The notes under the pieces: generated by a model
Seen by the model: only the letters and a program-made list of their open reading frames with translations
Told to the model about the DNA's origin: nothing
The model's database searches: none
Shown: piece by piece, positions 45,177 through 54,945 of the stretch
How positions within the stretch are numbered: position 1 is the first letter of the stretch
Layout of the letters: each line of letters begins with the position of its first letter
Position numbers and translations under genes: made by a program
Origin: Pseudomonas sp. WJP1
Lineage (GTDB): Bacteria > Pseudomonadota > Gammaproteobacteria > Pseudomonadales > Pseudomonadaceae
Direction: 5' to 3'
DNA length: 64,000 bases
NCBI RefSeq assembly: GCF_028471945.1
Contig: NZ_CP110128.1
Span: 1,352,501 to 1,416,500 of the forward strand

Positions 45177-46271
45177 ATGAGCGACAACCGACAGTGGTCC
45201 CGCGAAGCCATCCGGATCATCGAAGCGGATTTCCAGCGCAGCGCCGACACTCACCTGATCCCTTTGTCGCTGCCAGGTTTTGCAGGCATCGAGTTGTACT
45301 TCAAGGATGAGTCGAGCCATCCCACCGGCAGCCTGAAGCACCGTCTGGCGCGGTCGCTGTTCCTGTATGCGCTGTGCAATGGCTGGCTCAAGCCCGGTGC
45401 GCCGGTGATCGAGGCGTCCAGCGGTTCGACGGCGATTTCCGAGGCCTACTTCGCGCGTTTGCTGGGGGTACCGTTCATTGCCGTGGTGCCGGCCAGCACG
45501 TCGAGGGAGAAGATTGCGCAGATCGCGTTCTATGGCGGGCAGACGCACCTGGTCGCGGACCCTACGCAGATCTACGCCGAGTCCGAGCGCCTGGCGCGCG
45601 AACACGACGGCCACTTTATCGACCAGTTCACCTACGCCGAGCGCGCGACCGACTGGCGGGCGAACAACAACATCGCCGAATCGATCTTCCAGCAGATGCG
45701 CTTCGAAAAGCACCCGGAGCCGAGCTGGCTGGTGTCCAGCCCCGGCACTGGGGGCACGACGGCGACCCTGGGACGTTACGTACGCTATCGCCAGCACGCC
45801 ACCCGCGTGTTGTGTGCCGATGCCGAACGTTCGGTGTTTTTCGATTACTACCAGAGCGGCGATGCCAGTCTGCGCCTGGATCACGGTTCGCGGGTCGAGG
45901 GCATTGGCCGGCCCCGGGTGGAGGCGTCATTCCTGCCCAAGGTCATCGATGCGATGGTCAAGGTGCCGGACGCATTGTCGCTGGCAGCCATGCATTACCT
46001 GGCTGAACGCCTGGGGCGTCACGTTGGTGGATCGAGCGGAACCAACCTGATCGGCGCCTTGATGGCGGCGCAGCAGATGGCAGCGGCGGGAGAGGAGGGG
46101 TCGATCGTGGCAATTCTGTGCGACAGCGGCGAGCGCTACGCCACGACGTATTACGATCAGGCGTGGCTCAAGGCCGAGGGGTTTGAGCTGAGCGGGTTGA
46201 TTGACGCGGTTAAAGCGACGGTTGAGCGCGGCGAGCCGCTGCCGGCAAGCGTGTTGCGCGCCAATATCTAA
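45177..46271 (+). CDS. PLP-dependent cysteine synthase/desulfhydrase family enzyme
   Basis: The 364-residue fold-type II enzyme has the PLP Lys in HPTGSLKHRLARSL, the Ser/Thr-rich loop IEASSGSTAISEAYFARLLG and the phosphate-binding SSPGTGGTTATLGRY. It groups with cysteine synthase-like proteins often annotated as L-cysteine desulfhydrases (Cds1 type). Either cysteine breakdown to pyruvate, ammonia and sulfide or a synthetic role is possible. The upstream gap has a repeated GTTATAT in AT-rich DNA that could bind a regulator. Confidence 0.8.
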   Translation: MSDNRQWSREAIRIIEADFQRSADTHLIPLSLPGFAGIELYFKDESSHPTGSLKHRLARSLFLYALCNGWLKPGAPVIEASSGSTAISEAYFARLLGVPFIAVVPASTSREKIAQIAFYGGQTHLVADPTQIYAESERLAREHDGHFIDQFTYAERATDWRANNNIAESIFQQMRFEKHPEPSWLVSSPGTGGTTATLGRYVRYRQHATRVLCADAERSVFFDYYQSGDASLRLDHGSRVEGIGRPRVEASFLPKVIDAMVKVPDALSLAAMHYLAERLGRHVGGSSGTNLIGALMAAQQMAAAGEEGSIVAILCDSGERYATTYYDQAWLKAEGFELSGLIDAVKATVERGEPLPASVLRANI

Positions 46272-46297
46272 GATCTTTCAGACAATGAAGGCCCCAT

Positions 46298-46385
46298 GTG
46301 GGAGCGAGCCTGCTCGCGATAGCGGAGTGTCATTCAACGATGATGTTGACTGATAGTCCGCTATCGCGAGCAGGCTCGCTCCCAC
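46298..46385. repeat. REP doublet (REPIN)
   Basis: Inverted copies at 46298-46320 and 46363-46385 lie in the convergent gap before the FAD oxidoreductase gene; the spacer ends extend the hairpin (ATAGCGGA/TCCGCTAT). Confidence 0.9.
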
Positions 46386-46397
46386 AGGGGATTTGCG

Positions 46398-48011
46398 TTA
46401 GGCTTCGAGGCCCAGGATGTCCCTGGCCACGGCTTCGGCAATGCGAATCCCATCCACACCCGCCGACAGAATCCCGCCCGCGTAACCCGCGCCTTCACCG
46501 GCCGGGAACAAGCCCTTGACGTTCAGGCTTTGCATCGATTCGTTGCGGGTGATGCGCAGTGGCGACGAAGTACGGGTCTCGATCCCGGTCAACACGGCAT
46601 CGTGCAGCGAGTAACCGCGAATCTGTTTCTCGAACGCCGGCAAGGCTTCGCGAATCGCTTCGATGGCGAAGGCGGGCAAGGCCAGCGCCAGGTCACCCAG
46701 GGCAACGCCCGGCTTGTAGGACGGTTCGACGCTGCCCAGTTCGGTGGACGGCTTGCCGGCGATAAAGTCGCCGACCAGTTGCGCCGGTGCCTCGTAGTTG
46801 CTGCCGCCGAGCACAAAGGCGTGGGATTCCAGGCGTTCCTGCAACTCGATACCGGCCAGCGGGCCGCCCGGGTAATCGACTTCCGGGGTAATCCCGACAA
46901 CGATCCCGGAGTTGGCGTTGCGCTCGTTACGCGAGTACTGGCTCATGCCATTGGTGACCACGCGGTTCGGCTCGGACGTCGCCGCCACCACCGTGCCGCC
47001 CGGGCACATGCAGAAGCTGTAGACGGAACGGCCGTTCTTGGCGTGGTGCACCAGTTTGTAGTCGGCGGCACCGAGTTTCGGGTGGCCGGCGTACTTGCCC
47101 AGGCGCGCGCGGTCGATCAGCGACTGCGGGTGCTCGATGCGGAAACCTACCGAGAACGGCTTGGCTTCCATGAACACGCCACGGCCGTGGAGCATGCGGA
47201 AGGTGTCACGGGCGCTGTGGCCGAGGGCCAGGATCACGTGTTTCGAATGGATCTGTTCGCCGCCATCGAGTTCGACGCCAACCAGTTGGCCGTCCTCGAT
47301 CAGTACGTCGGTCACTCGCTGCTGGAAGCGCACTTCGCCGCCCATGGCGCGAATCTGCTCACGCATGTTTTCCACAACGCCCGTCAGACGGAACGTACCG
47401 ATGTGCGGTTTGCTGACGTAGAGGATTTCTTCCGGGGCGCCGGCCTTGACGAACTCATTGAGCACTTTGCGCCCGATGAACTTCGGGTCCTTGATCTGGC
47501 TGTAGAGCTTGCCGTCGGAGAATGTCCCCGCGCCGCCCTCGCCGAATTGCACGTTGGACTCGGGGTTGAGCACGCTTTTACGCCACAGGCCCCAGGTGTC
47601 CTTGGTGCGCTGGCGCACTTCGGTGCCGCGTTCGAGGATGATCGGCTTGAAGCCCATTTGCGCCAGCAGCAGCCCGGCGAAAATCCCGCACGGACCAAAA
47701 CCGACCACAACAGGGCGCACGCTCAGGTCGGCCGGCGCCTGACCGACCATTTTGTAGCTGACATCCGGTGCCACGTTGACGTTACGGTCATCGGCGAACT
47801 TGTGCAGCACCGCCGCTTCATCGCGAACATCGAGGTCGATGGTGTAGATGAAGCACAGCTCCGAGGACTTTTTGCGTGCATCGTAGCTGCGCTTGAACAG
47901 GGTGAAGTCGAGCAAGTCATCGCTGCTGATGCCCAGGCGCTGCAGGATGGCAGGGCGCAGGTCTTCATCGGGATGGTCGATCGGCAGCTTGAGTTCGGTG
48001 ATTCGTAACAT
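46398..48011 (-). CDS. FAD-dependent oxidoreductase (COG2509 type)
   Basis: The 537-residue protein has an N-terminal helper domain of about 95 residues, then the dinucleotide-binding motif VVVGFGPCGIFAGLLLAQMG, the segment FGEGGAGTFSDGKL, CMCPGGTVVAATSEPN and a C-terminal FAD motif GLFPAGEGAGYAGGILSAGVDG. This is the widespread uncharacterised FAD-dependent dehydrogenase family. The substrate is unknown. Confidence 0.88.
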   Translation of the reverse strand: MLRITELKLPIDHPDEDLRPAILQRLGISSDDLLDFTLFKRSYDARKKSSELCFIYTIDLDVRDEAAVLHKFADDRNVNVAPDVSYKMVGQAPADLSVRPVVVGFGPCGIFAGLLLAQMGFKPIILERGTEVRQRTKDTWGLWRKSVLNPESNVQFGEGGAGTFSDGKLYSQIKDPKFIGRKVLNEFVKAGAPEEILYVSKPHIGTFRLTGVVENMREQIRAMGGEVRFQQRVTDVLIEDGQLVGVELDGGEQIHSKHVILALGHSARDTFRMLHGRGVFMEAKPFSVGFRIEHPQSLIDRARLGKYAGHPKLGAADYKLVHHAKNGRSVYSFCMCPGGTVVAATSEPNRVVTNGMSQYSRNERNANSGIVVGITPEVDYPGGPLAGIELQERLESHAFVLGGSNYEAPAQLVGDFIAGKPSTELGSVEPSYKPGVALGDLALALPAFAIEAIREALPAFEKQIRGYSLHDAVLTGIETRTSSPLRITRNESMQSLNVKGLFPAGEGAGYAGGILSAGVDGIRIAEAVARDILGLEA

Positions 48012-48106
48012 GGCAGGATCCGGTTCGCGGGGCGCACAACTGCGCCAGGGCGTTTGAAACCGGCGATTATAAGCCTCAAAGGCGCAGGCCCGTGAGGCTT
48101 AAACGA

Positions 48107-48772
48107 TCAGTCGTCGCGCGATCCGCCGAAATACCCGCAACCACGTTGCACCTGGCCGTTGATTCGCAGTTCGGCACTCATGTGCTGGATGCTGCCGGTT
48201 CTGCTGTCGACGCAGCGTTGCGGTGCGACCCACAGTTCGATGTGCTGCTGGTTGGCTTCGGTGCTGAGGTTGAAGCGGCCATCGCCCAATTGCTCCTCGA
48301 CGTAGGGTACGGCCAACGGCGCCTGGCCGGCGCGTTCGAGGACCATGCCTTTGCCGGTGACCCTCACGCTCCACTCGGGGGTATGGCCGGCGGTGCGCAG
48401 GATCAGCTTCTTGAAGTCGGGATCGGCACAGGCATTGCCCGAACGCTCGACGCGGTACAGCTGTTCGAGGTCCAGTTGCCCGTCGCCGGAACCGGAAACG
48501 ATCCGCCCGCGCACATCGGCAAACAGTTTGCCCTGGGCATCGGCCAGGCTCGCGGCCTGTTGCAGGACGCTAGTTGCGCCGGTGTCGTTGACCGCATAAC
48601 GTTTCTGCTCGCCGCATGGTTGGAACATCAGTTTGCCCTCGGCGGCGCTCAACTGGCCCTGCATGCGGGTCTGGCCTGCGTGGGAAGCGCTTTCCCGCGC
48701 GCCATCGAACAACTGGCAGGCGGCGAACAGCGGAAGAAAGGCAACGAGGACTAAGGAACGGGCAGCACGCAT
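48107..48772 (-). CDS. Putative lipoprotein with NlpE/COG3650-like domain
   Basis: The 221-residue protein has a lipobox (LPLFAAC, Cys near 20), then a beta-rich region (GKLMFQPCGEQKRYAV; VRGRIVSGSGDGQLDLEQLYRVE) and a tail with two cysteines (QRCVD, RGCGYFGG). It resembles envelope lipoproteins of the COG3650 group. ATG 48772 follows AGGAGA. Function unknown. Confidence 0.75.
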   Translation of the reverse strand: MRAARSLVLVAFLPLFAACQLFDGARESASHAGQTRMQGQLSAAEGKLMFQPCGEQKRYAVNDTGATSVLQQAASLADAQGKLFADVRGRIVSGSGDGQLDLEQLYRVERSGNACADPDFKKLILRTAGHTPEWSVRVTGKGMVLERAGQAPLAVPYVEEQLGDGRFNLSTEANQQHIELWVAPQRCVDSRTGSIQHMSAELRINGQVQRGCGYFGGSRDD

Positions 48773-48908
48773 CGTGGGGTCTCCTGACAAGTGCCGTCAC
48801 GTTACTCAGCCTGACCGTTCATCACAACCCATGAGTTGGACTTGCATGGGAAACCGCGCTGCGAAAGAAACATTCAGCTGTACTTGAACCACCAGGGTGA
48901 AAGGCGCG

Positions 48909-49226
48909 ATGCAATGTCTGGCGGCAGACATTGATCTTTCGTCCAGATCTGACTTTATGGAAATGAACCTGGAGCTCAAACGGGTCGATGATCCGAATCC
49001 GCAATCCATTGCGCTCAAGGTCGTACTTAGCCCCGATGCGCAAAGCCGTCTGGAACAGGTAACGCGTCAGGAAATGCACCAGTCTTTGCGCCTGTCCATC
49101 AACGGCATCCTGGTGTCGACCTCGACGGTTCAATCGGTGATCAGAGGCCCCGGTTTGATGATATCCGTACCGCGCGAGATCGCTGACAATCTGCTGCCTA
49201 CGCTGCTGGAGCCGCCGGCAACCTGA
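48909..49226 (+). CDS. Stand-alone SecD P1-head-like protein
   Basis: The 105-residue protein contains LELKRVDDPNPQSIALKVVLSPDAQSRLEQVTRQEMHQSLRLSINGILVSTSTVQSVI, which follows the SecD periplasmic head pattern (substrate-like strand, helix, V-hG-hhS-P-h-I). It has no signal peptide from ATG 48909; a GTG at 48897 is an alternative. Its role is unknown and it may bind other proteins. Confidence 0.55.
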   Translation: MQCLAADIDLSSRSDFMEMNLELKRVDDPNPQSIALKVVLSPDAQSRLEQVTRQEMHQSLRLSINGILVSTSTVQSVIRGPGLMISVPREIADNLLPTLLEPPAT

Positions 49227-49261
49227 TGCGACGCTGAGTCAGCGCCGCACCTTGGGTTTGT

Positions 49262-49858
49262 TCAGATGTGAAAGGTCTGGCCGGTCTGCAAGCCTTCGAC
49301 GCTCTTGGCGTAGGCCAATGCCACATCAGCCGCCGGAACCGGTTTGAAGCCGCGGAAGTAGGGTGCGTATTTGCCCATGGCTTCGACCAGCACGTTCGGG
49401 CTGATCGAGTTCACCCGCAGGCCGCGCGGCAATTCGATGGCCGCGGCACGGACAAAGCTGTCCAGGGCACCGTTGACCAGCGCTGCGGAGGCGCCGCTGC
49501 GGATCGGGTCGTGGCTCAATACGCCAGTGGTAAAGGTGAAGGACGCACCGTCATTGGCGAACTCACGACCGATCAGCAGCAAGTTGACCTGGCCCATCAA
49601 CTTGTCTTTCAGGCCCAGGGCGAAACTCTCTTCGGTCATTTCATCCAATGGCGCGAAGGTCACGTTGCCAGCGGCGCACACCAGTGCATCGAACTTGCCG
49701 GTTTGCTCAAACAGCTTGCGAATCGAGGCGCTGTCACTGATATCCACCTGGAAATCACCGCTGTTGCGGCCGATGCGCACGATCTCGTGGCGCTGGGACA
49801 GTTCCTTGTCGACGGCCGAACCGATGGTGCCGCCTGCGCCGATCAAAAGAATTTTCAT
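49262..49858 (-). CDS. Short-chain dehydrogenase/reductase
   Basis: The 198-residue protein has the NAD(P) motif KILLIGAGGTIGSAVDKEL, the CAAGNVTF segment and a weak active-site region; the usual YxxxK is not obvious (GALDSFVRAAAIELPRGLRVNSISPNV shows the later part of the fold). It resembles short SDRs of about 200 residues. The LysR-type gene is divergent 106 bp away and may control it. Confidence 0.82.
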   Translation of the reverse strand: MKILLIGAGGTIGSAVDKELSQRHEIVRIGRNSGDFQVDISDSASIRKLFEQTGKFDALVCAAGNVTFAPLDEMTEESFALGLKDKLMGQVNLLLIGREFANDGASFTFTTGVLSHDPIRSGASAALVNGALDSFVRAAAIELPRGLRVNSISPNVLVEAMGKYAPYFRGFKPVPAADVALAYAKSVEGLQTGQTFHI

Positions 49859-49964
49859 GCGGGCCTATCCTCGTATCGATTGAGTGAGGTTTCAGTTTAG
49901 AGTGGTTTTTTCTGCGGATAAGCGCACTAATAGGCAACCTTTGGTTTTCAAATGGAAACAATCC

Positions 49965-50873
49965 ATGAGCGAGATGGATGACCTGGCGGCATTCGCCGTG
50001 TTGGTCGAAGCGGGCAGTTTTACCTTGGCGGCGCAGCAATTGGGTTGCAGCAAGGGCCAGTTGTCAAAGCGCATCAGCCAGTTGGAAGCGCAGTTTTCCG
50101 TGGTCCTGCTGCAGCGCACCACCCGGCGCTTGAGCCTGACGGCGGCGGGCGCTGCGTTGTTGCCCCAGGCCCAGGCGCTGGTGGTGCAAGTCGAGCGCGC
50201 GCGCCAGGCCCTGGCACGGCTGAAGGACGACATGGCCGGCCCTGTGCGGATGACGGTTCCAGTGTCGCTGGGGGAAACTTTCTTCGATGGCTTGCTGCTG
50301 GAGTTCTCCGCCCAGTATCCCGAGGTGCAGATCGAGCTGGAGCTCAGCAACAACTATCGCGATCTGTCCCGTGACGGCTTCGATCTGGCGATCCGCTCCG
50401 ATGTCGCGATCGACCAGCGCCTGGTGGCGCGCCCGCTACTGGCGTGGCGGGAACTGACCTGCGCCAGTCCGGCCTATCTGGAGCAATACGGTGAACCGCA
50501 GACCCCGCAGGCGCTGGCCGAGCACCGGTGCCTGCTCAACAGCCACTACAGTGGTCGGGAGGAGTGGTTGTATCACCAACAACACGAACTGTTGCGGGTG
50601 CGGGTTTCGGGGCCGTTCGCCAGCAACCATTACAACCTGTTGAAAAAAGCCGCGCTGGCTGGCGCCGGCATTGCCCGTTTGCCTTCCTACGCATTGCCGG
50701 CGGAATTGGCTGACGGACGTTTGCGCTGGCTGCTGCGTGATTATCAGACCCGGAGTATGCCGATGTATCTGGTGCATCCGTATCAGGGCGGGTTGCCCAA
50801 GCGCACGCACGTGCTGGCGGACTATCTGATGGGGTGGTTCAAGCGCAGTGGCGAAGCGCTGGACAGACTCTAA
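49965..50873 (+). CDS. LysR-type transcriptional regulator
   Basis: The 302-residue protein has the winged helix-turn-helix (DDLAAFAVLVEAGSFTLAAQQLGCSKGQLSKRISQLE) and a substrate-binding domain with NNYRDLSRDGFDLAIRSD, as in the AaeR/CrgA subgroup. It probably regulates the divergent SDR gene in response to a small ligand. ATG 49965 has a weak site; ATG 49974 is possible. Confidence 0.88.
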   Translation: MSEMDDLAAFAVLVEAGSFTLAAQQLGCSKGQLSKRISQLEAQFSVVLLQRTTRRLSLTAAGAALLPQAQALVVQVERARQALARLKDDMAGPVRMTVPVSLGETFFDGLLLEFSAQYPEVQIELELSNNYRDLSRDGFDLAIRSDVAIDQRLVARPLLAWRELTCASPAYLEQYGEPQTPQALAEHRCLLNSHYSGREEWLYHQQHELLRVRVSGPFASNHYNLLKKAALAGAGIARLPSYALPAELADGRLRWLLRDYQTRSMPMYLVHPYQGGLPKRTHVLADYLMGWFKRSGEALDRL

Positions 50874-50890
50874 ACGCTCACATAACCCCT

Positions 50891-50988
50891 GTAGGAGCGA
50901 GCCTGCTCGCGATGGATGTTAACGATGACGTGGGCTGTCTGGATGAACGCAGCGCCCTCCAGTTCTTCGCGAGCAGGCTCGCTCCTAC
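50891..50988. repeat. REP doublet (REPIN)
   Basis: Inverted copies at 50891-50913 and 50967-50988 lie between the LysR gene and the convergent liv operon. Confidence 0.88.
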
Positions 50989-51023
50989 AGTGGGTTTTCA
51001 TTGTTGGCGGGATTGTGGCAGGC

Positions 51024-51055
51024 AAAAAAAACGGCCCGTGAAGGCCGTTTTTTTG
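51024..51055. terminator. Terminator at the end of the liv operon
   Basis: ACGGCC and GGCCGT pair around CGTGAA with an A run before and a T run after, so it can stop transcription from both sides. Confidence 0.88.
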
Positions 51056-51069
51056 TTTAACGCCGAGGC

Positions 51070-51771
51070 TTAGCCACCGAGGTACGCTTCACGCACTTTC
51101 GGATCGGTCAGCAGCGCTTCACCGGTGCCTGTCATCACCACCCGGCCGTTTTCCAATACGTAGGCACGGTCAGCGATTTTCAGGGCCTGGTTGGCGTTCT
51201 GCTCGACCAGGAACACCGTTACACCGTCCTTGCGCAGCTGCTCGATGATATCGAAGATCTGCTGGATGATGATCGGGGCCAGGCCCAGCGAAGGCTCGTC
51301 GAGCAGCAGCAGCTTGGGTTTGCTCATCAGCGCACGGCCGATGGCGAGCATTTGCTGTTCGCCACCGGACATGGTGCCGCCACGTTGGGCGAAGCGTTCT
51401 TTCAGGCGTGGGAAAAGTCCGAGGACCTTGTCCATCTGTTCCTGATAGTCGCCCTTGGCGGTGAAGAAGCCACCCATGGAGAGGTTTTCTTCCACGGTCA
51501 GGCGGGAAAACACCCGACGGCCTTCCGGCACCACGGCAATGCTCTTGCGCATGATCTGCGAAGAATCCTGCCCGACGAGTTCCTCACCCATGTAGCGGAT
51601 GCTGCCGCTGTGGGCCCGCGGCGAACCGCACAGGGTCATCAACAGGGTGGACTTGCCGGCACCGTTGGCGCCGATCAGGGTCACGATCTCGCCCTGGCGG
51701 ACTTCGACGTTGACGCTGTGCAGGGCCTGGATCTTGCCGTAGAAGGTGGAAACGTTTTCGAACTGCAGCAT
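51070..51771 (-). CDS. livF: Branched-chain amino acid ABC transporter ATPase LivF
   Basis: The 233-residue ATPase has Walker A GANGAGKSTLL, the signature MSGGEQQMLAIGRAL and Walker B LLLLDEPSLGLAP. With LivG it energises uptake of Leu, Ile and Val (BraG in P. aeruginosa naming). It is the last gene of livHMGF and abuts livG directly. Confidence 0.95.
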   Translation of the reverse strand: MLQFENVSTFYGKIQALHSVNVEVRQGEIVTLIGANGAGKSTLLMTLCGSPRAHSGSIRYMGEELVGQDSSQIMRKSIAVVPEGRRVFSRLTVEENLSMGGFFTAKGDYQEQMDKVLGLFPRLKERFAQRGGTMSGGEQQMLAIGRALMSKPKLLLLDEPSLGLAPIIIQQIFDIIEQLRKDGVTVFLVEQNANQALKIADRAYVLENGRVVMTGTGEALLTDPKVREAYLGG

Positions 51772-52539
51772 TTACGCTTCCCCCAGGTAGGCTTTGATCA
51801 CTTCAGGATTGTCGCGGATCTGTTCCGGCGTACCGTTGGCCAGAGGCGTGCCCTGGTTGATCACGACGATGTGGTCGGAAATGCTCATGACCAGTTTCAT
51901 GTCGTGCTCGATCAGCAGCACGGTGACGTTGTGCTCTTCACGCAACACGCTGATCAGCGCCTTGAGGTCTTCGGTTTCCTTCGGGTTCAGGCCGGCGGCC
52001 GGTTCGTCGAGCATGAGGATCCGTGGACGGGTCATCATGCAGCGGGCGATTTCCAGGCGTCGTTGCTGACCGTAGGCCAGGGTGCCGGCCGGACGGTTGG
52101 CGAACTCCTTGAGGTTGACCTTTTCCAGCCAGTACTCGGCGAATTCCATGGCCTCGCGTTCGCTCTTGCGAAACCCCGGGGTCTTGAACAGGCCGGACAG
52201 GAAGTTGGTGTTCAGGTGGCGATGCTGGGCGATCAAGAGGTTCTCGACCGCGGTCATGTCCTTGAACAACCGCACGTTCTGGAAGGTGCGCACCACGCCC
52301 TTGAGGGCGATCTTGTGGCCTGGCAGGCCTTCGATCTGCTCTCCGTCGAGCAGGATGCTGCCGCCGCTCGGCTTGTAGAAGCCGGTCAGGCAGTTGAACA
52401 CGGTGGTCTTGCCGGCGCCGTTGGGGCCGATCAATGCAACCACTTGTTTCTCTTTCACGCTCAAGGCAACGCCGTTGACCGCCAGCAAGCCGCCGAAGCG
52501 CATGCTCAGGTTTTCTACTTTCAGGATCTCGCGGCTCAT
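51772..52539 (-). CDS. livG: Branched-chain amino acid ABC transporter ATPase LivG
   Basis: The 255-residue ATPase has Walker [17 protein letters not shown], the signature [15 protein letters not shown] and Walker [14 protein letters not shown]. It overlaps livM by four bases and abuts livF. Confidence 0.95.
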   Translation of the reverse strand: MSREILKVENLSMRFGGLLAVNGVALSVKEKQVVALIGPNGAGKTTVFNCLTGFYKPSGGSILLDGEQIEGLPGHKIALKGVVRTFQNVRLFKDMTAVENLLIAQHRHLNTNFLSGLFKTPGFRKSEREAMEFAEYWLEKVNLKEFANRPAGTLAYGQQRRLEIARCMMTRPRILMLDEPAAGLNPKETEDLKALISVLREEHNVTVLLIEHDMKLVMSISDHIVVINQGTPLANGTPEQIRDNPEVIKAYLGEA

Positions 52540-53792
52540 TTGCGCAGCTCCATGTGAGGACGTTGCATGGGCAGCAGGCCCTGAGGGCGCCAGATCATCA
52601 TCAGTACCATCAAGGCACCGAACATCAACATGCGGTACTCACTGAACTCACGCATCATTTCCGGCAGCAGGATCATCACCACCGCGGCGAGGATCACACC
52701 CAGCTGCGAGCCCATGCCACCCAACACCACGATGGCGAGGATGATCGCCGACTCGATGAAGGTGAAGGACTCCGGTGTCACCAGGCCTTGGCGGGCAGCG
52801 AAGAAACTACCGGCGAAACCGGCAAAGCTGGCCCCAAGGGTGAACGCCGAAAGCTTGATCACGGTCGGGTTCAGACCCAGTGCACGGCAGGCGATTTCGT
52901 CTTCACGCAAGGCTTCCCACGCACGGCCCAGGGGCATGCGCAGCAGGCGGTTGATGACGAACAGCGCGCCGAGCGCCAGCAACAGGGCAACCAGGTAGAG
53001 GAAAATCACCTTGTTGATCGAGTTGTAGGCGATGCCGAAATACTCGTGGAACGTCTGCATCCCTTCAGCGGCTTTACGTTCGAAGGTCAGGCCGAAGAAC
53101 GTTGGTTTCTCGATGTTGCTGATGCCGTTCGGACCGCCCGTGAGGCCGGTCAGGTTACGCAGGAACAGACGGATGATTTCACCGAAGCCCAGGGTCACGA
53201 TCGCCAGGTAGTCACCGCGCAGACGCAGCACCGGGAAACCGAGGAGGAAGCCGAAGGTGGCCGACATCAGGCCGGCAATCGGCAGGCAGATCCAGAAGCT
53301 CAAGCCGTAGTAGTGCGACAGCAGCGCGTAGCTGTAGGCGCCGACGGCGTAGAAGCCGACGTAACCAAGGTCGAGCAGGCCAGCCAGACCGACCACGATG
53401 TTCAGGCCCAGGCCCAGCATCACGTAGATCAGCACCAGCGTCGCGATATCCACCGCGCCGCGCGAGCCGAAGAACGGCCAGACCAGGGCGCCGGCGATCA
53501 GCGCAATGATGATCCAGCGCTGGGTAGTCGGCAGGGTCAGGAAGTTGCTGGCCTTGGCCGGAATCAGCGGCATGCTCGGCGAGGAGCGCCAGGCCGAGCT
53601 GATCTGCTGGTCGAACAGAACGCGCAGGAACATCAGCACCGAGCACACGGCGATGGTGATCAACGTGGCGGTGCTAGTGCCATGGACTTCGAGGTTGATG
53701 CCAACGATGCTCAGCTTCAGACCCAGTACCGGATAGGCAACGGCCCACACCAGCAAGGCACTGAACAGCGCCTGTTTAAGATTCCTAGTCAT
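52536..53792 (-). CDS. livM: Branched-chain amino acid ABC transporter permease LivM
   Basis: The 418-residue permease has an extra N-terminal membrane domain (about residues 1-90, DUF3382) common in proteobacterial LivM, then the permease core with [25 protein letters not shown] and the EAA-like [20 protein letters not shown]. It overlaps livH and livG by four bases each. Confidence 0.94.
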   Translation of the reverse strand: MTRNLKQALFSALLVWAVAYPVLGLKLSIVGINLEVHGTSTATLITIAVCSVLMFLRVLFDQQISSAWRSSPSMPLIPAKASNFLTLPTTQRWIIIALIAGALVWPFFGSRGAVDIATLVLIYVMLGLGLNIVVGLAGLLDLGYVGFYAVGAYSYALLSHYYGLSFWICLPIAGLMSATFGFLLGFPVLRLRGDYLAIVTLGFGEIIRLFLRNLTGLTGGPNGISNIEKPTFFGLTFERKAAEGMQTFHEYFGIAYNSINKVIFLYLVALLLALGALFVINRLLRMPLGRAWEALREDEIACRALGLNPTVIKLSAFTLGASFAGFAGSFFAARQGLVTPESFTFIESAIILAIVVLGGMGSQLGVILAAVVMILLPEMMREFSEYRMLMFGALMVLMMIWRPQGLLPMQRPHMELRK

Positions 53793-54712
53793 ACTTTCTC
53801 AACCTCCGGGCGGCCCAGCAGGCCGGTTGGCCGGAACAACAACACCAAAACCAAGAGGCCGAAGGCCACGACGTCCTTGTACTGGTCGCCGAAGATATCG
53901 GCACCGAAGGCTTCCGCCACGCCCAGTACCAGCCCGCCGAGCATGGCGCCCGGTATGCTGCCGATACCGCCCAGTACCGCGGCGGTGAAGGCCTTGAGGC
54001 CGACCAGGAAACCGGCGTTCGGGTTGATCACGCCGTATTGCATGCTCAGCAGCACGGCCGCGATGGCCGCCAGCGCGGCACCGATGACGAAGGTCAGGGC
54101 GATGATGTTGTTGGTGTTGATACCCAGCAGGTTGGCCATCTTGATGTCTTCGGCACAGGCGCGGCAGGCGCGCCCCAGGCGAGAGCGGGAGATGAACAGC
54201 GTCAGGCCGAGCATGGCGACCAGGGTCACCACGAACACCACGATTTGCATGTAGGAAATCAGCACTTCATGTGCGCCACCTGGCCCGAAGGCGAAGTTGC
54301 CCGGAATCAGGTTGGGGATGGATTTGTCCTTGGAGTCTTGCGCCAGCAGAACCGTGTTCTGCAGGAAGATCGACATGCCGATGGCGGAAATCAGCGGGAT
54401 CAGACGGTTGCTGCCGCGCAAGGGGCGGTAGGCGATCCGTTCGATGCTGTAGCCGTAGGCACTGGTGACGACGATGGTCGCCAGGAAAGCGGCGGTCATC
54501 AACAGCGGAACACTGTCGAGTCCCAGCATGGCCAGCCCGGCGATGGCGATGAACGCCACGTAGGAGCCGATCATGTACACCTCGCCGTGGGCGAAGTTGA
54601 TCATTCCAATGATGCCGTAAACCATCGTATAGCCGATGGCGATCAGGGCATACGTGCTGCCAATGGTCAGACCATTAACCAGCTGTTGGAAGAAGTGATA
54701 GATGTCAGGCAT
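53789..54712 (-). CDS. livH: Branched-chain amino acid ABC transporter permease LivH
   Basis: The 307-residue permease shows [37 protein letters not shown] at the start and the loop [26 protein letters not shown]. It pairs with LivM. It begins 233 bp after the binding-protein gene; a hairpin in that gap may lower expression relative to livK. Confidence 0.95.
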   Translation of the reverse strand: MPDIYHFFQQLVNGLTIGSTYALIAIGYTMVYGIIGMINFAHGEVYMIGSYVAFIAIAGLAMLGLDSVPLLMTAAFLATIVVTSAYGYSIERIAYRPLRGSNRLIPLISAIGMSIFLQNTVLLAQDSKDKSIPNLIPGNFAFGPGGAHEVLISYMQIVVFVVTLVAMLGLTLFISRSRLGRACRACAEDIKMANLLGINTNNIIALTFVIGAALAAIAAVLLSMQYGVINPNAGFLVGLKAFTAAVLGGIGSIPGAMLGGLVLGVAEAFGADIFGDQYKDVVAFGLLVLVLLFRPTGLLGRPEVEKV

Positions 54713-54895
54713 TACAGCGCTCCTAAAAACCTGATACGCATTTCACTGGTGGAGTCATTTTCCCGCCCGGGCCCCGTGGATCTGCATCCACTTCGAATCC
54801 GGAGTTTGCCAGCGAACCGCTGATGACGGTTTTGAGATTTTCAGGTGGGGAGACTAGCGGATCACGCCAGCGCGGCCCAGATACGTTCGTAAAAC

Positions 54896-54922
54896 AAAGC
54901 CCACGGCACGCCGTGGGCTTTG
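54896..54922. terminator. Hairpin between livK and livH (partial terminator)
   Basis: AAAGCCCACGG and CCGTGGGCTTT form an 11-pair stem. On the minus strand it is followed by GTTTTACG, a weak T run. It would let the binding protein be made in excess over the membrane parts. Confidence 0.75.
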
Positions 54923-54945
54923 TTGGCAGTCAGTCAGGCAATGCC

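Noticed and set aside
46530..48008. A 492-codon plus-strand frame across the FAD oxidoreductase gene
   Set aside because: The minus-strand protein has clear FAD motifs; the plus-strand frame has none.
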